Shown one piece after another: positions 62,701 to 64,000 of a DNA stretch of 64,000 nt. A program made the position numbers and the translations under genes. Each line of letters opens with the position of its first letter. Within the stretch, counting starts at the first letter, position 1. The notes beneath the pieces were generated by a model. That model worked only from the letters and a program-made list of their open reading frames with translations. It ran no database searches and was not told where the DNA came from. Origin of the DNA: Caldilineaceae bacterium bin5 (GTDB lineage: Bacteria > Chloroflexota > Anaerolineae > Caldilineales > Caldilineaceae); contig MPML01000018.1 of assembly GCA_002238445.1 (NCBI GenBank), forward strand, positions 1-64,000, given 5' to 3'.

Positions 62701-63999
62701 TTGCGCGACACACGATGCTCGTTGTGGACGCGCGACGGGAGCGAATCGGAGCGTTCGGCCTGGGACTGAACCACCTCCAGCACGGCGGCGGCCTCGGGGC
62801 GCGCCAGCCCCGCCCTTATTGCCGGACCGAAGTCAAGATTGGTCGTAAAGTTAACGAAAAACAGGTCGAGCAGCGCCAAGGGGATCAGGGCGATGAGGCG
62901 CGTGCGCGCGATCGGTTGGTCGTGTATCAGTTTGCTGCGTGCAGGTCGAGGTCCGGCCAGAATGGCGAAGGTGAGGGCAATGAGCAGTGCGATAGCGCTG
63001 GGCCAGAGCAGGGCCGAGGTCGAGATATCGGCGCGGGCGGGAAGCTGCCGCCATAGCCAGAACAGGGTCAGGCCGGCGGCGACGGCCGCGGCGAATCCCC
63101 AGCAGAGCGTTTGCCTTTGGCGCGCGGTCAGGGTGGGCAGGAGCGCCATTCCGTAGCCGCTGAGGGCGCTTAGCGAGAAGACGACCAGAAAGATGGCCCG
63201 CTCCTGGCCCCGAAACAGGCCGCCGCCGGGGGCATATTGAAAAAAGAGGCTGTATAGGGGAATCCTGCCGCCATAGGAGAGCAGGAGGGCAGCACCGCCG
63301 CAGATTACGAAGTAGAAGGCTGCGGCGCGGGCGTGCGGATCGGCGCCGGGCAGCGAGAAGCCGGATGAGAACAGGGCGGCGACGGCGATGAAGGCGAGGC
63401 CAAGCGCGGCCACGCCTACGTATTGCGGGGAATATTCCGTGAGCAGGCCGGGCAGCAGATACTGCAACGTATCTCTAAAGGCGAAGCCGCCGCTCGCCTC
63501 CTGGAAGGAGAGCGAGGAGCGAAGGGAGTGTTGCAGAAACTCGTAGACCGGCCAAAGCTGCGCCAGGGTCAAGAGGACCAGAACGGTGACATAGGCGGTT
63601 ACCATGCCGGCGTACAGCAGCACTCGCAGCGAAACGGCCCGATAGGCGGGACCGCTTGCATTGCTTCTTAACGGTTGCCTGCGCAGCTCGCTGACGAATA
63701 GCATCAGCATCCAACCGGCAACGGCATAGGAGAGGAACAGAAAGGTCTGGGGATGGCCGCCGAAGAAGGCGACCGCCTGCACTGCCGCCGCGGCCAGCCA
63801 GCGTTTCCATTGGGGGAATACGCGGCAGAGAGGCGTTGCCGCGCGGGGCGCGGGTTCGCCATCTGCGCCAGATTGGGAGCTGCCGGTTCGGGCGCAGCCG
63901 GCTCCCGGCAGAAGCAGAAGAAGGATGGCGGGCAGCCAGACAGCGACGCGCAGGATCCCGAGCTGCAAGGGCACATAGCCGGTGAGGTAGCCGGAGAAT
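59742..63999 (-). CDS. YfhO-like / GT39-like fused membrane protein (5' end outside window)
   Basis: The frame is open to the window end (FSGYLTGYVPLQLGIL...), so the N-terminus is missing; over 1410 residues are present. The first ~650 residues have YfhO-type features, with many transmembrane helices and a C-terminal extracytoplasmic domain ending SEKWLPGWHALW. A second multi-spanning unit begins at ~720: LRLFRLASRELRGDESFGYF, YAIWHSQDARMYSLSLALTA with the acidic residue of GT39/ArnT-like polyprenyl-sugar glycosyltransferases. A final extracytoplasmic domain follows. Fusion of two such units suggests a cell-envelope glycosylation role. GTG 63974 inside the frame is unlikely to be the true start. 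Confidence 0.82.
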   Translation of the reverse strand, partial: FSGYLTGYVPLQLGILRVAVWLPAILLLLLPGAGCARTGSSQSGADGEPAPRAATPLCRVFPQWKRWLAAAAVQAVAFFGGHPQTFLFLSYAVAGWMLMLFVSELRRQPLRSNASGPAYRAVSLRVLLYAGMVTAYVTVLVLLTLAQLWPVYEFLQHSLRSSLSFQEASGGFAFRDTLQYLLPGLLTEYSPQYVGVAALGLAFIAVAALFSSGFSLPGADPHARAAAFYFVICGGAALLLSYGGRIPLYSLFFQYAPGGGLFRGQERAIFLVVFSLSALSGYGMALLPTLTARQRQTLCWGFAAAVAAGLTLFWLWRQLPARADISTSALLWPSAIALLIALTFAILAGPRPARSKLIHDQPIARTRLIALIPLALLDLFFVNFTTNLDFGPAIRAGLARPEAAAVLEVVQSQAERSDSLPSRVHNEHRVSRNSGLLLGWEDVLGKSPLRHAKYSALLQDFPLERLWQLTGTGTVLTWRHELPVESQLLAEFNQPQSSTTYLHVLKSIPPRLWWTQSARIVDDSEALALLADPAFNIRDELLIAPADADALGSSWQDGRIILGDGGEADLRVERVAAGHLRIGIESTQRGFLFLSEKWLPGWHALWQGEQSLPVVQAHHAFLAIPVPAGSGTLELLYRPRSVVWGLAASGVGWIALFIALRFQLALAARTVWRRTRAAFDQRERQPAPPPAGKASPAAPLFGREHLQLAGQAALSNKHLQRGLLLAVILIGFALRLFRLASRELRGDESFGYFFSLPSPTQIVARTLALQEPHPVGSYLLQHAWLQVAGTHEFALRFISVLAGTVAIPLIFHLGKQLRLGAPTALTAGLLTAVSAYAIWHSQDARMYSLSLALTAAATVLALRVIQQPKLWPASVAYAVCAAAALNVHYYAAFVILAHNFFVLFLLLRNIWLRRAGQLLETWPSGDRALLMRWALAQLLTVALFAPWLFSAWQTLIGYGGNGDSPAFGAMLWRSLGVFAMSETVPHPIWRFAAALLAGSVIIVGVAFGLRNRGSNENSSGTAAGKDGESQADERPRNGAGDLEQTQLDQSSATVLLLFYLLIPLLATWISSRQRPIFDERYLVAALPPFLLLISVGAARLSVWVDTHLGWRWRFWVDGEAAAPSEQDAAVHRPTLLARLPLGPISAAALLILVLAANVYGLNNHYFNTRSSGWRGLAETLDRWSAGLPTDDVRIAENFPDPTIAYYYKGDVKKFMLPPRPHDAEGAAQVVDSLMGSNVFRVILPVSPAPNWDATSIAPQALAAGFRKVFEEKVGYFWVHLYARPDPQGWRQLGAKFDNGVTLVRAQLSPQTIAADGILVIHMDWRGDQEKLTGGEKVFVHLINESGGTLSQADPILQLNSADGFSSFSLRLPATLPPGPLRLIAGLYDGSLEGAPKILTENGMDAVLLSEFENKASEK

Positions 64000-64000
64000 C

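Overview
The window looks like a GC-rich chromosome segment of a Chloroflexota bacterium (Caldilinea/Anaerolinea-like). This rests on Tat-type sugar-binding lipoproteins in ABC clusters without an ATPase gene, several phytanoyl-CoA-dioxygenase-like and Gfo/Idh/MocA genes, a nuoC-nuoD fusion, a one-protein sensor kinase/response regulator, and many dispersed intergenic repeats. The taxonomic call is inference; no rRNA or tRNA gene was recognised.

Layout. 0-5 kb: 3' end of recA, a Uma2 nuclease-like gene, tgt, uppP and a PstS-like lipoprotein. 5.4-17.6 kb: two carbohydrate ABC import clusters (binding protein plus two permeases each), three PhyH-type oxygenases (two in tandem) and two Gfo/Idh/MocA dehydrogenases, which together resemble uptake and oxidation of a sugar-like or small organic substrate. 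18-22 kb: a patchy zone of toxin-antitoxin genes, orphan antitoxins and pseudogene fragments around a DUF6807 (PmoA-like) gene. 22-26.5 kb: a GAF-PAS-kinase-receiver-winged-helix protein and an orphan sugar-binding lipoprotein.

27-41 kb is the defence and mobile region. A two-gene restriction-modification-like operon (PLD nuclease/SNF2 helicase, then an Eco57I-type adenine methylase) is followed, tail to tail, by a second, silent target-recognition domain. That cassette is flanked by a tyrosine recombinase. A 23-bp perfect inverted repeat (29 of 30 bp in all) lies in frame in both target-recognition domains, so inversion of about 1.3 kb would swap the methylase C-terminus. I read this as a DNA-inversion specificity switch. 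Upstream of the operon lie about 2.4 kb of noncoding DNA with several different 10-bp-period repeat arrays, repeated promoter-bearing modules and a 129-bp tandem array. Next to it a DUF1016 (YhcG-like) nuclease gene is split by a 293-bp miniature transposon with an exact 8-bp target duplication.

41-64 kb: a strong promoter and nuoB-nuoCD-nuoI, an UPF0173 hydrolase, a Cys-rich small protein, a frameshifted FAD oxidoreductase, an Mrp-like ATPase lacking the usual CxxC, an iron-type binding lipoprotein, a sucrase/ferredoxin-like protein, an MFS transporter, an HdrD/FadF-like Fe-S membrane protein, rhomboid, gmk, an FmdB-type zinc ribbon, a cyclic-di-AMP receptor-like protein, and a giant YfhO/GT39 membrane protein cut by the window end.

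Four repeat classes run through the intergenic regions: a ~290-bp MITE (six copies or remnants, with a hairpin whose stem changes by paired substitutions between copies), heptanucleotide-period repeats with consensus near YAGTNNT, 'CCACGAAGG' repeats, and G-rich quadruplex-like repeats.
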